The position numbers and the translations under genes were made by a program. 64,000 nt of DNA, taken from Shinisaurus crocodilurus. Its lineage: Eukaryota; Chordata; Lepidosauria; Squamata; Shinisauridae. The DNA lies in contig CM037880.1 in NCBI GenBank assembly GCA_021292165.1, positions 178,333,085-178,397,084 on the forward strand, read 5' to 3'. Under the pieces are notes generated by a model, which saw only the letters and a list, made by a program, of their open reading frames with translations, was not told where the DNA came from and made no database searches. Positions 1 to 56,799 of this stretch are shown one piece after another. Position 1 is the stretch's first letter. Each line of letters starts with the position of its first letter.

Positions 1-5379
<5,379 letters not shown>

Positions 5380-5753
5380 GCGGAAAAAACCTGCTTCATT
5401 ACAAAGGACTCTTTCAACGACTCTCTTGGGAAATAGTTTTTTTTTTTATTCAAGAGGCCTGAATTGAAATGTGCCTCTAACTTCCACTAGTGATAATTAG
5501 AAGAAAAAGCCAAACCTTTACTCTGATAAAAGTTTTTTTAGTACAGAAACATCCATAGGGGTGTTGAGTTATTAACACTAATTTATATGTACAAATACCT
5601 TACGACACCCATAAAAAACCTGTGTGCAAACAGTGACAGTAATTAAGTCATTATAGCTCCAGTGTAATAGCTGGAATAACATAAGGGAAATTTTATGTAT
5701 TTCATCTTAGCTTCTTGGCCATCTCATTCTCAGCATCTTGAATTGAAGTGCAC

Positions 5754-6755
5754 AGGGCCAAACTAAATGTTCCGCTAACTTGAGCATAAGCATGTGTAGC
5801 CCCATTTTGGATTGGGACCATGGCGATTCAGGAGGGAGGGGTTTAAATTGCCCCTCCCTCCCATTTTTTTTTAAATTTAAATTTTATTTTTAAATGAACA
5901 CACATACAAAAAGAACATAAACCTATAAATCATAAACTCCAAAGTGCACCCGTCACCCCGGGCCCCAAAAATAATTCTATCCACATAATCCCTTATTAAT
6001 CTATATTCCAAAAATACATCATATTGTGACACGGCTTACTCCCTTTTCCCTTTACTAAAACATAATCTAAAAATGGTCCCCATATATCCTTAAAATTATT
6101 TATCTTTAATTGTCCCTTTTTACATTTAATACTACATGTTAATTTATCATTTAAAGCAATATCCTACACCCCTTTATACCAATCTATAATTAAATACTGA
6201 TGTTGAACTTTCCATTTCCTTGCTCTCAGTAATCTCCCTGCTGTTAACAAACTTACAATTAATTTCTATATCTCTTGAGAGCACAGAAGTTTCTCCGTTA
6301 TTTATAACAATGCTAATTTTGGACAGACCTCCAAATTAATGCCAATAATTTCTGAAATTTCTGAAAAAATTTTAGTCCAAAAATCCAATACGCTTTTACT
6401 ACTCCACCACATATTAGCATAAGTACCAAGTTCCTGACCACCTCTCCAACACAATGGAGCACAATTACTATCTATTTTATTTAATCTTACTGGAGTCAGA
6501 TACCATCTCCAAATAATTTTTTAAAAATCTCCCATTTCTCCTCCCATTTTTGGCCCAAAATTCCAAAAAAAGGAAAAAACATCTCAATGGATTTTTTTAA
6601 AAAAACATGCAGGGGTGGAATTTCAGGAAAAAATGGGAGGGGGCAGTTTAAATCACCCCCTCCCAAATCTCCATGGTCCCAATTCGAATTGGGGCTGTGC
6701 ACACTTACACTCAAGTCAGTAGAGCTATGTGTGATTAGCAGAACATTTAGTTAGG
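5754..6755. repeat. Fold-back MITE, interrupted by L1
   Basis: Outer arms match inversely: aactaaatgttccgctaa near 5760 and ttagcagaacatttagtt near 6735. Inner arms ggaccatggcgattcaggag and tctccatggtccc also pair. The L1 at 5869-6539 divides the element. Confidence 0.7.
5869..6539 (-). mobile_element. 5'-truncated L1 (ORF2 3' end)
   Basis: Minus-strand translation gives L1 ORF2 C-terminal motifs such as GQELGTYANMWWSS and FWTKIF. The 3' poly(A) end appears as poly-T near 5864-5872. A 12-base duplication cctcccattttt at 5857-5868 and 6540-6551 marks the target site. Confidence 0.85.
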
Positions 6756-7512
6756 TCAGACTTCACTGAAGCTACTCTACCTCTCATCGTACACTATGAA
6801 GGAGATGAGGCTTCAAAACCTTATTTATTACTCAGCGAGACAAACTTCAAAACTTTGTATGCCTTGTCTAACAAGCTTTCAATGAAGCATCTCCTGTTCT
6901 GGCTTCAACACACATGCTACATGGGCAGTATATTTTCAGGCAATAAACTTGCCAAAGTTCAAACTGTATTTTTATACAGCACCAAGCATTGCAGTTGTGA
7001 CTCTTCCAGAGGAATAATGCTTACAGATCTGGAATGCTGCATAGTCTCATTAGCAAATCTGGGAAAGTACAGCAGGTGACACAATTTACCGATACAGTAT
7101 AATATATATTTAGCTTTGCAGGTTTACTTGATACCAGACCTTTAAAATCAAGGTAGCACCACCTGGTTACATTTTTTCTTTAGTTTGTTGTGCTAGATGC
7201 TTCTCATCCACATTGTTTGTACCAGCAGCTTTACTACAGCGAGTTATAATTTTTTGCCGATATCTACAGCAGTTCAATAGGAAACATCTCATTTTTAGAA
7301 TTATTTTCTAATGCAACCTACCTTAAGGTCTACTGGTTGGAACTTTTAAGCATTTTGTGAGTGCTTGTTTTAGGAAGTTGTTACTTGAGCGGTTCATTTT
7401 AATATACGGTAGTAAAATGGGTTCTCTTTCACCATTAAGAACTAATTTAATCTAGGTGTTATGTGCTGTAGTATTCCTGAAATGTTTAAAAGCTTTAATT
7501 TTAAAGTGTTAT

Positions 7513-7518
7513 AATAAA
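7513..7518 (+). terminator. MTFR1: MTFR1 candidate polyadenylation signal AATAAA
   Basis: A canonical hexamer on the + strand about 2.1 kb after the stop, in AT-rich sequence. It is assigned by position only. Confidence 0.45.
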
Positions 7519-7897
7519 CTTAGTTTTATGGATTATTTTTAATCTGACCATGCAAAAAATCTCCAAGGTGTTTTGAAGTCAACTATTGTCCTCCAAAGAC
7601 ATTAGTATTTAATCCTGCACCACCAATACAACATTAAAACCAGTAAGAAATGCTTATTGGCTCCCTATTTTCATTTTTAGTTCAACACACATACCCCTCT
7701 CCAAGATCAGCAAGTGTGCACTTTAGTTCATTTTGATAAGGTTAATACATGGCTCAGTATTGCAGATGGCTGCTGCAACTACTCTGGAAATGGCATCTGA
7801 AACTATCCAATGTTTAAGGCTGCAATCCTTAAGATCAGAGGGACTTGAGTGTGATTATCCTACTGAGGCAAATTCTTAAATTTGTTAGTTTCTAAGG

Positions 7898-8022
7898 CAA
7901 AGGTAGGTGACCTGGTGCCCTCCAGATGTTTGGGACTACAACTTCCCTCAGGCCCAGACAGAATAGCTAAGTCAGGGCTTATGGGAATTGTAGTCTGAGG
8001 GCACTAGGATTGCTTATTTCTG
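7898..8022. repeat. hAT-like fold-back MITE (ccctccagatgtt family)
   Basis: The ends ggtaggtgacctggtgccct and gagggcactaggattgctta pair inversely, with gactacaacttcc opposite ggaattgtagtc. Related copies are at 9976, 29723, 40894, 42752, 59069 and 63203. Confidence 0.7.
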
Positions 8023-8214
8023 CTCTAAGGTGCCACAAAATTTTGCTGCAACAGACCAATATGGCTACCCCTCCAGAAATTGACAAAATTAGGTAACACA
8101 ATTACTATAAAGCTGCCCCACTTTTTAAATGGTATTGGGAAGAATCCCTGCAATCTAGTTTCCCAGTAACCTGAAAATACTAACTCTTTCCCATCCCCCT
8201 AAAGGGCTGGAGTT

Positions 8215-8395
8215 ATAATTTTGTATGGAGCTTTCAAGTGTTTACAGCACTTCACATGTACTATCTAGTTACAATTCTATCAACCCTGTGGGGGGAGGAA
8301 GGGAGCACGAGCAGCTTGCATAAGGCCTCCTAGTGAGTTGGTAGATGTGAGACTTGAACTTGGGCCTTTCTTGGTTTGTGGTTCTGTAACAACTT
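8215..8395 (-). repeat. MIR-like SINE relic
   Basis: Reverse complement resembles the MIR core and 3' half (gttcaagtctcacatctacc; later tacatgtgaagtgctgtaa). Strongly decayed. Confidence 0.4.
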
Positions 8396-8974
8396 TTGCT
8401 AATATTCCCTCACAAGAAAAATGTATTACCTGTCAAATGCAGATTATGATATTTTAGGAGATACTAAGTCAATAATGGAAGGCTATAATCCCATATATAC
8501 TTATGAGTAAATGTGTGTAGGAGCAACTATTAATTTTTAAATACAGTATCAATATTGGATCGCAGATTTTTTAAATTAAATCATAATTCTCAAATGGCTC
8601 TAGTACCAAATCTTACTCACAGAGTGGGTTGTGGTGTTGTGTGAACATGACCGGTCTGATTCATAATATAATCCAGACCATGAATCGGAAAAAATGGATC
8701 AGCTTGCCAAAATAGCTAGATGGGCGAGAGGCAACAGGGACTTCTTGAGCTGGCATTTTCTTTATAATGAACCCGTTTGTTTTGAAGTGCTTCTTAAGAC
8801 TTTATACTGAAGTACTACTGCATTATGTTCTCACTAGCACTACCAGATGGGAACATTCAATTTTGTTTCAGGGGAGGGGGTACATAAATTCAGTTGCCTT
8901 TTCAGTGTAGAGTGGCAGAAATCTGTAATTTACACTGGACCATAACCTACTGTTATTGTATATAGGTTACAAAC

Positions 8975-9140
8975 ATTAGATAACACTATGATCTAAATTG
9001 CTGGTTCTAGAGATCCAGGAAGCTTGGATTCTAGTTCCACTTCTACCACGGACACATTACTTCTCCAAGGAGACACTGTCAGCCTCTGTTGACCATCAAT
9101 AAAATGGGAATTATCACCTAACTACTGGAACCACTTTGCA
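8975..9140 (+). repeat. MIR-like SINE relic
   Basis: Order of gattctagttccacttctac, cacattacttctcc, cagcctctgttga and aataaaatgggaattatcac follows the MIR consensus as I remember it. Confidence 0.5.
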
Positions 9141-9975
9141 AACTCAATGCAATTCTATTAAGCAGATTATATAAACCATGAAAGCTCATGTCAGAATAAA
9201 TGTTTGTTTTTGCTGCAATAAACATGGCTACCCTTCTGAAAGTGGTTGCAATTCTACTAGTAGCTATAGGACACTGGAATGTGTGTTTTAATCTTTATGA
9301 GCAGACCAACCAATTCAAGAAATTTGAACTGCTTAGAATATATTACCTTTTTCTTTGGGAACTCTTAAGGATTAGGTTGCATAGTTTAAAAGATTCCCAT
9401 GACCACTGTATAGTTCAATACCCTTCTAACAGATAAAACTGCCATTGTCAAAAACCCAGCTACCTTGGCTACAATGCCCCTAAGACATACTACAGACTAA
9501 GTACAGACATACTAAGACATACTACAGCCTTGAAGGCCCCTTCCAACTCTACCTATGATACAGCACTAACATTTAAACAACATACACTAATCAAGGCTTG
9601 TGCTTTGTCAAGGTAGTTTCTGGATGCTTAAATTAAAACAGCAAATTAAGCTGAACAGAAAATTAAGACATCATTGAACATGTTTAAAATATTTTGCTTG
9701 ACATTTTAAGAGATACAACTTGAAACATCCCTTCTACTGGTGCCTATAGATCTGGATATAAACTGGAAGTTTTTTCACAAAATGTTTTAACAGAGGCCAC
9801 AATGAAGGACTTGATTTTTCTTCATATGGTTTATGTCTTATTTCTCCCTCAGTGTTTTTTGAAAAGCAATGTATTCCAGATTTTTTTCAAAGTAGATGGT
9901 ACAATCCTGTTAATTTACAGTGTAGCATGCAGTAACATATCAGCCTCAATGTTTCACCATAGGTAAGTCCCTAAG

Positions 9976-10112
9976 GCAGGGATAAGAACCATGTAGCCCT
10001 CCAGATGTTGAACTGTAACTGCCATCAGCCCTAGCCAACATCACCAATTAGGGATGATAGGAGTTGCAATCCAACATCTGGAGGGCCACATGTTCCTCAC
10101 CCCTGCCCTAAA
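9976..10112. repeat. hAT-like fold-back MITE (ccctccagatgtt family)
   Basis: Terminal segments ggcagggataagaaccatgt and cacatgttcctcacccctgc are inverse. Subterminal ccctccagatgttgaa pairs with caacatctggaggg. Confidence 0.75.
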
Positions 10113-10844
10113 GTGTACTTGATTTGTTCTTCACATTACTCAAAAATACCATACAAGGTCAAGTTGCACTAATGCAACCCCCTGAATATAATTTTCGAAA
10201 GGGATGCTGCTGAAGAGGTTTGGGTGGTAATAGTGCAGGAATGGTTAGAGGACTGCAATTTTCCTTCACCTTATCTTTCTGCAGTACCCTTCTGACTTTC
10301 TCAAATGTGAAGTTGTAAAACTACTCTGAACACTAGGGTTAGAGCAGGTTGTACAGAAATCCACACACTAGGGAAAAATAGGTGACGGGAAATCCATCTT
10401 CAGAAGCCACATGTGATCAGCTTTCTTAGATGCTGAGGATTTCTCCAGAATTGCCTAAAAAAATAAAATGAGGTGTATAGGGTCCTGTGGTAACTTTTTG
10501 ATAGGCAGAACCTATTTTCTCTCAGTAGTTAAATTCAAAACAATGATTGGGTTGAAATTTTGCCCTACAGTTCAAAGATACCCAACAATAAAAAGACTGA
10601 GGCACGTTTCCTCTTTCAGTTTGGTGCAGCTCAGAGCCTTTTGCCCTATCCTTCTGCAGTGATATTAATGGAATAAAGTCAAGTTCATATAACCAGAACT
10701 AGGGTACTATTTTTTTTAAAAGTTCTCCCTTCTAATTGTAAGATGGATTTCCTTCCTTGAAATACAGTCTATTTGAATCCAAGAAGTTTTAACATGGCTA
10801 TTTGAATTAAGTAAACCGAAGAGAAACAGGGAAAGTCATTGGGC

Positions 10845-11012
10845 TACATCCAACATTAGGTAAGTGGACTTCCACTTATGCAATGGGAATTTTCCTTACC
10901 CCTTCCCACTGCAGTCCCGAAATCTACTTAGAGGATCCCCCAACCCTGCAGATAGATTTGTGAGGCTGTAGGGAGAATCCATTCCACTAGTGGACACAAT
11001 TAGATACAACCC
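10845..11012. repeat. Fold-back MITE with Pro-rich-like core
   Basis: Flanked by ctacatccaacatta and ttagatacaaccca, with a core (cccactgcagtcccgaaatc, agggagaatcc) shared with 14777, 36885 and probably 32375. The family is inferred from these matches. Confidence 0.45.
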
Positions 11013-11180
11013 ATTGAAAGACTATAATTTGACTCCAACCCCCAAATTTTACTATCAAAGTAGGTTTGAAGCATAGCAAGATATGTGTTCAAGTAAGTCT
11101 CAGATGAGATACAGAAAGAGCTGCTGTGCTTAAAGTGGTTCTCCGCATCTACAGCTAGACAAAAGATAATGTGAAAAGTT

Positions 11181-11186
11181 TTTATT
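11181..11186 (-). terminator. PDE7A: PDE7A candidate distal polyadenylation signal
   Basis: AATAAA on the minus strand about 1.56 kb after the stop. The hexamer at 11852-11857 could give a shorter transcript. Confidence 0.4.
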
Positions 11187-11759
11187 ATCAATCAAAAGTT
11201 AACAGCAACAGGCACATTAAAATGAGTATGGCAAAGCCTTTAACAAATGGCTTTACGCTGAAGCTCTCTCCCAAAAATGGCTGTTGCAAACTGTAAACAG
11301 AATGGAATAAACAGTCTTTACAGTAAGAACAAGGGAAATACAAATGAACAAAAAGAAAGCACCAGTTTCTCAAAATAGATTACAGTTGTGCTTACAGTAC
11401 TTAAAACAATGTTAAAAAACAAATTACAAAAAAAGGAATGCGTGAAGATTAAAAATTAGTCCTTAAAATTTGTCCTTAAAAACGTTTCTCCTTTTCACAT
11501 CAAAAAAAACCCCACATTGGGTAACATTTCAGTTGAGGGAGGAATAAGTAAACAATGCACTTTTTCAATCAACAACAAAATTTGGTCACTTAGCTTTGTG
11601 CATAGTTTAAGGCAGCTGTAGCAACCTGTTAGTTTCCCCCCTGTGGCTGCTCATGAAAATGTCACATTTTAAAAAGAATAAATAAAAAAACATTGCCTTT
11701 CAAATCCTTCCCATCTTCCCCTTCCTCCCCCCAAGTATTCACACTCACTTGCGCGCACG

Positions 11760-11763
<4 letters not shown>

Positions 11764-11790
<27 letters not shown>
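11764..11790. repeat. (CA)n microsatellite in PDE7A 3' UTR
   Basis: Thirteen CA units preceded by CG/CA-rich gcgcgcacgcacg. Confidence 0.95.
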
Positions 11791-11794
<4 letters not shown>

Positions 11795-12744
11795 TCTGTA
11801 GCGAAAGGGGCATTTGTACCCTTGTTCTGAAGGACACACTTCCCATCCCACTTTATTTCAGATTGGCAAAATACCCTGAGCTGTTTCTGGTGTTCATAGT
11901 CATTCCACCTTTTTTTCTTGTATGTGCAGTTCAAGTGTACGATAGTGAAAACAACATGCAAATGTTTTCACTGCAGAATCTTAACACAATTAGGACTCCT
12001 TCTCTCCTCCATCCAATCCCACCTCCCCTCCCCAAATTCAGAAGTATTTCTGCCTGCTAAAATTGCATTTCCATTCTGCACTGGAGTAAAAGCTTGGCTG
12101 TGCTTTATGTTAAATGTTCGGTTCCCAATGCATGGCCAAAATGGTGACATGGGAGACTTCTTTTACTAAGAAGAAAATGAGCTGCAGTTTCAGATTTGAT
12201 CTTTTTTTTTTTAAGTTAGTGGTTCCTTCACAGCCATGCAGAAAGGTTAGTTTAGAACCTATAGTTTCCAAGTACATTTGTAAACATCAGTTCTTGCCCA
12301 AGGCAGCCAAGTATGGGCACTTCACATTTCCACATTTTAGACAAGGACTGAATGGAGTCTTGCTAAATTCCAAGAGAACGGAATCATCCATGTCATGTGG
12401 CAACTTTGAAGGCCCTATTTCAAATTTGCTCTAAAAACAAATAAAAACAAAATAATGTGGCACGTAACAATACATCTTGTACTTTTCCACGTCAAGGTTC
12501 ATTCACTCTTCTGGTTTGCATATTCAAGGTTCCATGCAGAAGCCAAACGAGGCATATGCATATTGCTCTATGTTCAGCTCTTGTAACTAGAAACTGGGTT
12601 CAAATGATTTATCAAAGGAAAAGCTTGGAAATAAATAATGCTGGCATTGTTTACACTGAAACCTTGGCAGTCAGACAAAATTTATCCTCAAACCCTGTTC
12701 CGCAGATATCAGGCAACAAGCAGTTTGTTAAGCAGATTCTGGGG

Positions 12745-51983
<39,239 letters not shown>

Positions 51984-52769
51984 CTAGAAATTAAAAAGAG
52001 AGAGAGAGAACATTTTATTCCTGCTTTTTAAATGAGCCTTAATTTCTAATTTTACCAAAAGGACACTGCCTCTATTATAAATAACTTGTTCCAATAAAGA
52101 ATGCTTTCTCTAAAATATCTTGACCTTTTCTTCATATGGGAACATTTCTACAAGGAGATATACTGTCAGTAGTTTTGCTAAAACACAGAAAACCTTTTCA
52201 CTTTAATTGTCTCTCAGATCGTTAGAAGTATGATAAGAAACTTAGGGCTGGAATAGACATAACACTATCTCATCCCTTAACCAGATTTAAAGAAGTGGGC
52301 CACTGGATGGCACTCTTCCTCCCACCCTCCCAGACTTACCCATGGTTAAAGACTATATTAGGGATGTGGGGGGGGGGAATAAGTGGGGGGGGTGAAAGCC
52401 CAACGAATTTTCTTGGCTGGAGCTGGACCACGAACTTTCTTGTCATCCCTCTGATGGCTCTGGACTCGCCCTGGTGGGAGCCAAACCAGCAGGTGGTTTC
52501 TGCTTGCATTTTGTTTAAAGGCGAAGGAGCTGAGCCCTGACTGGGGCTCCTTTCTCAGTCAATTTGAGAACCTTGCAAACAACAGGTACCTATTTACCAG
52601 CCTTTGTTTCTTAATTCAAGTCAATCTTGTTCCACTGATTGGATACTCCTGTGTTTTAATGGCCGCATAGCAAAAGGGCATTCCTTAGCTGGCTGGCCAG
52701 GTTGCTGTCACAATTCAGCTCCATAGGCAAAGAGTGCCTCTTTTTTTCTGCCCAGCAAGTATATAAAAG

Positions 52770-52905
52770 CCAAACTCTCACAGCCTATTTGAAAGGGAAA
52801 CAGGCAGTGGTGAGGTCACTCCTAAAGAAACCCTCTATGGACCCGGAAGATTTTAACAACTTTAGGCCAGTTCCTTTCCTGGGCTAGGTCCTTGAGCAGG
52901 TGATT
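52770..52905 (+). mobile_element. L2-like LINE, 5' part split by another LINE
   Basis: Translates KGKQAVVRSLLKKPSMDPED, FNNFRPVPFLG, then (stop) VLEQVIS. The continuation (NQLQALLNETDYLDPFQSGF) is found at 56072, after the inserted LINE. Confidence 0.75.
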
Positions 52906-52920
52906 TCAAAGGGCAGGAGA

Positions 52921-55900
52921 GGGACAGTTGAAGGAAGAAAAAGGAGGTTATACCTTCTTCTGGAAAGGACTACCTGAGCAGGACCGACGAATACATGGAG
53001 TAGGCTTTGCCATCAAAAATGAGCTAGTGAACTCTTTGTCAGAAGTTCCTACTGGCATTAACGAACGCCTGATAACTCTTCGATTAAAGCTCGCCAATAA
53101 CCAGCAGGTAACTATCTTGAGTGCTTATGTGCCAACATTAGATGCTGATGAAGACATCAAGGAAAACTTTTATACCCAGTTGGACACTCTCCTGTCAGAG
53201 ATACCTAAGGAGGATAAAATTATCCTCCTGGGCGATTTTAACGCAAGAGTCAGACGTGACTTTGATTTATGGCCAGAAACTATTGGAAAAGACGGAGTTG
53301 GTAATAGCAACCCGAATGGAATCTTACTTTTGTCTATATGTGCAGAGCATAATCTCACTATCACAAACAAGCTCTTTCAACAAAAGAATAAGTTTAAAAC
53401 ATCATGGCAGCACCCACGGTCAAAGCACTGGCATCTTCTGGATTATGTAATTGTCCGTGTTAGAGATCGCCGCGATGTACTTCTTACTAGGGCCATGGTG
53501 AGTGCCGACGACTGCTGGACAGACCACCGACTAATCCGGTCCACTATGGTTATCAACATTGCTCCCCAACGTAGGCTTCAAGGAAGGAAACCAAGGCGTA
53601 AAATGAACATCCACGCCCTTCAAGATCCTATTAAGCAAACTCGTCTTCAATCACTTCTTAAGGAACATCTACCTACGGAACCTCCTGACAACATTGAGGA
53701 CCATTGGTCTAAGCTGAAAACCTCCATTACTGCAGCTTGTGAACAAACTATTGGATACAAAACTAAGAAACATCAGGATTGGTTTGATGAAAATGATAAT
53801 GAGATTAAATATATAATTGACCAAAAAAGGAATGCCTTCCAAATATGGCAAAATGATATTAACTGCGCTGCCAAGAAAAAAATCTACGCTAGTGCAAAGG
53901 CTGAGGTCCAAAGAAGAACAAGAGAACTTAAGAACGCCTGGTGGAAAAAGAAAGCTGAAGAAATTCAACAACTTGCAGAATCTCATGATGCACAGGGCTT
54001 TTTTAAGGCCACAAGGGCCATTTATGGACCAAAAACCTATGGTACAAACCCTTTACAATCAAAAGATGGCACCAAACTCTTAAAAGACAAGAGTCTATTG
54101 CACTGCGTTGGAAAGAGCATTATCATGACCTTTTAAATCGTAAATCTAAGGTGGATAATGAGATTTTTTCTCAAATCCCGCAAAAGCAAATTAGAGAGGA
54201 ACTTGCAATACTTCCCACTTTGGATGAAGTAAAAAAAGCCATTAATCAAATGAAGAATAACAAAGCTAGTGGACCAGATGGGATTCCTGCTGAAATCTTT
54301 AAAGAAGGGGGCCCCAAGCTTGTACAACATCTTCATAAACTCATCGAAAAAATCTGGATAAGAGAAGAGATCCCAGAAGACTTCAGGGATGCCATAATTA
54401 TCACCCTCTTTAAGAAAGGTGATAGAACAGACTGTGGAAACTATCAGGGCATTTCTCTCTTAGCTACCGCAGGTAAAATATTTGCCAGGATTCTCGCAAA
54501 CCGTCTTCTATCTATTTCAGAAGAGATCCTCCCTGAAACTCAATATGGTTTCCGCCCCTCTAGAGGGACAATAGACATGATTTTTACTGCACGTCAGCTC
54601 CAAGAAAAATGCTGGGAGCAAAATGCCCTTTATATGGCATTTATTGATCTTGCTAAGGCCTTTGATACTGTAGACCGAACAGCTCTCTGGACTATCCTTA
54701 TGAAAATTGGAGGCCCCAATAAATTTGTGAATATCTTGCGACTTCTCCATGACAACATGACGGCTACGGTCTTGGACAACAACGGCTCTCATGGTGCTCC
54801 ATTTAAAGTGGGATCAGGTGTTAAACAGGGATGTGTTATTGCCCCAACATTATTTGCTATTTTCATCGCCATGATTTTACATCTTGTCGGGGGGAAACTT
54901 CCCACTGGTGTGGGAATTATATATCGAACAGATGGATAGCTTTTTAATCTCAGCAGGCTGAAAGCAAAAAGTAAGGTAATTACAACCTCCATTGTGGAAC
55001 TTCAGTATGCTGATGATAATGTAGTCTCCGCACATTCAGAGGATGATCTCCAAACTATCCTAAATGCTTTTGCAGAAGCATACGGAAAACTTGGTCTCTC
55101 ACTTAACATAAAAAAACCCAAAGTGCTTCATCAGCAAGTGCAAGCTAACCCTTTGGTGATGCCATCTATCCAGCTTGGCGGGACAATACTGGAAAATGTC
55201 GATCATTTTCTCTATCTTGGCAGCTATCTTTCTGTTACAGCTAACATCGACAGTGAAATCCAGCATCGTCTGAGCTCCGCAAGTGCCGCGTTTTCTCGAA
55301 TGAAACAGTGTTCGAGGATCGGGATATTTGTAAGAAGACCAAAACACTGGTTTATGAAGCCATTGTATTACCAACTTTATTGTATGCCTGTGAAACATGG
55401 ACTATCTATAAACGTCACCTCCAACTCCTTGAAAGATTTCATCAACGTTGCCTCCGGAAAATCCTGCGAATTACTTGGGAAGATAGACAAACAAATGTCA
55501 GTGTACTGGAAGAAGCAAAGACTACTAGCATTGAAAAAATGATCCTTCAACGCCAACTTTAGTGGACCGGTCATGTTGTTCGAATGCCTGACTGCCATCT
55601 CCCAAAGCAGTTACTTTACTCCCAACTCAAGGATGGAAAGCGGAATATCGGTGGTCAATATAAGAGGTTTAAAGATGTTCTTAAGGCTAATCTAAAAAAA
55701 TGCAATATAAACATCAAAAACTGGGAAGCTTCTGGCCCATGAACAATCTAACTGGAGGTTGGCCTTTCACAAAGGTTCTATGGACTTTGAAGAAGCTCGA
55801 GTGCAAGGTGAAAGGGAGAAACGTGCTAAGCGAAAAGCACGTCAAATGAATCCTTTACAAGACCATCTTCCATCTGGTAACCTGTGTCCTCACTGTGGGA

Positions 55901-56060
55901 AGCTGTGTGGATCTAGAATTGGCCTCCACAGTCACTTACGGACCCATCGCTAGAGTCTACACAATTTTCTTTAGAATTTTCCTCCTTTTAAAATCTCCTT
56001 TTTGTAAATTTTCTTTTTTTTTTTTATCCTGGAAGACAATCTTACTCGGTCACGAGTGAT
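52921..56060 (+). mobile_element. I/Nimb-like LINE, nearly full ORF2, degraded
   Basis: A non-LTR retrotransposon with an APE-type endonuclease (VTILSAYVPTLDADEDIK, IILLGDFNARV, SKHWHLLDYVIVR, TDHRLIRS) at 52928-54136. The RT follows at 54151-54939 and 54994-55290 (GPDGIPAEIF, ALYMAFIDLAKAFDTVDR, SGVKQGCVIAPTLFAIF, ELQYADDNVV). The C-terminal region gives YACETWTIYKRHLQLLERFH, and a C2H2 finger gives CPHCGKLCGSRIGLHSHLRT at 55861-55950. Breaks visible: a frameshift near 54100, one in-frame TAG at 54937, a frameshift near 55300, and a TAG at 55561. It is 5' truncated. The clade is from memory of related RTs. Confidence 0.85.
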
Positions 56061-56071
56061 CGCCTGACTCA

Positions 56072-56740
56072 ACCAGCTCCAGGCACTCTTGAATGAGACG
56101 GATTATCTGGATCCATTTCAGTCGGGGTTCAGGCCTGGTTTTGGAACAGAAACAGCTTTGGTCACCCTGTATGATGACCTATGTCAGAAGAGAGATGGGG
56201 GAGTGCAACCTTGTTGATACTCCTGGATCTCACAGCGGCTTTCAATCCCATCAGCCATGGTATCCTTCTGGGGCAGCTGTCTGAGTTGGGAGTGGGAGGT
56301 ACTGCATCGCAGTGGTTCCGCTCCTACTTGGATGGCCAGCTCCAGAAGGTGGTGCTTGGGGAATACTGCTCGGCCCCAGGGACTCTCCAGTATGGGGTTC
56401 CTCAGGGGTTGGTCTTATCCCCCATGCTTTTCAACATAAACATGAAACTGCTGAGTGGGGTCATCCAGAGTTTGAGTGTGCTGCCATCAGCTGCTTTGAG
56501 GATTATTTTGTATAGAAAATTGGCATATACCGTAAATAATAATACCTTAACTATGGTTAATGGGTGGAGAGAGTTACATCTACATTTTTTAATGATGTTT
56601 TAATGATGTTTTTAATATGTTTTAAGATGTTTTAATAGTATGTATTGTGTATTTTATATTTTTGTTGTTCCCCGCCCGATCTAGACGGAGAGGCGGGTAA
56701 GAAATAAAATTTATTATTATTATTTATTATTATTTTCACA
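56072..56740 (+). mobile_element. L2-like LINE, 3' part
   Basis: Gives LLDLTAAFNPISHGILLGQL, GVGGTASQWFRSYLDGQLQK and YGVPQGLVLSPMLFNINMKL, then jumps to a 3' tail (cgcccgatctagacggagag, gaaataaaatttatt). The middle is deleted. Confidence 0.8.
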
Positions 56741-56799
56741 GTGAGCTATAAACACTAGGAATGTAATCCCACTACACTTATTCATAATCTCCATGCAAT

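Larger units (their letters stand above)
5380..7535 (+). other. MTFR1: MTFR1 probable 3' UTR
   Basis: Non-coding sequence between the MTFR1 stop and the first good AATAAA in an AT-rich setting (7513-7518). It contains a fold-back element disrupted by an L1 (5754-6755). The true 3' end is inferred; shorter forms are possible. Confidence 0.5.
7536..11159. other. Intergenic region between MTFR1 and PDE7A
   Basis: About 3.6 kb between the two convergent genes. It holds two MIR-like relics, several MITEs and a short CR1 tail-like piece (about 9525-9562). No gene is recognised; the short open frames have no recognisable domains. Confidence 0.55.
11160..12744 (-). other. PDE7A: PDE7A probable 3' UTR
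   Basis: Non-coding sequence after the stop. Minus-strand AATAAA hexamers lie at 11852-11857 and 11181-11186; the latter is taken as the distal end. It contains a (CA)13 microsatellite at 11764-11790. The exact end is inferred. Confidence 0.5.

Noticed and set aside
6496..6714. Minus-strand 72-codon frame
   Set aside because: It spans the junction of the L1 and the fold-back element.
52928..54136. 402-codon open frame that could pass for a host endonuclease gene
   Set aside because: It is the APE endonuclease region of a LINE, followed in order by its RT and zinc finger with frameshifts and stops.
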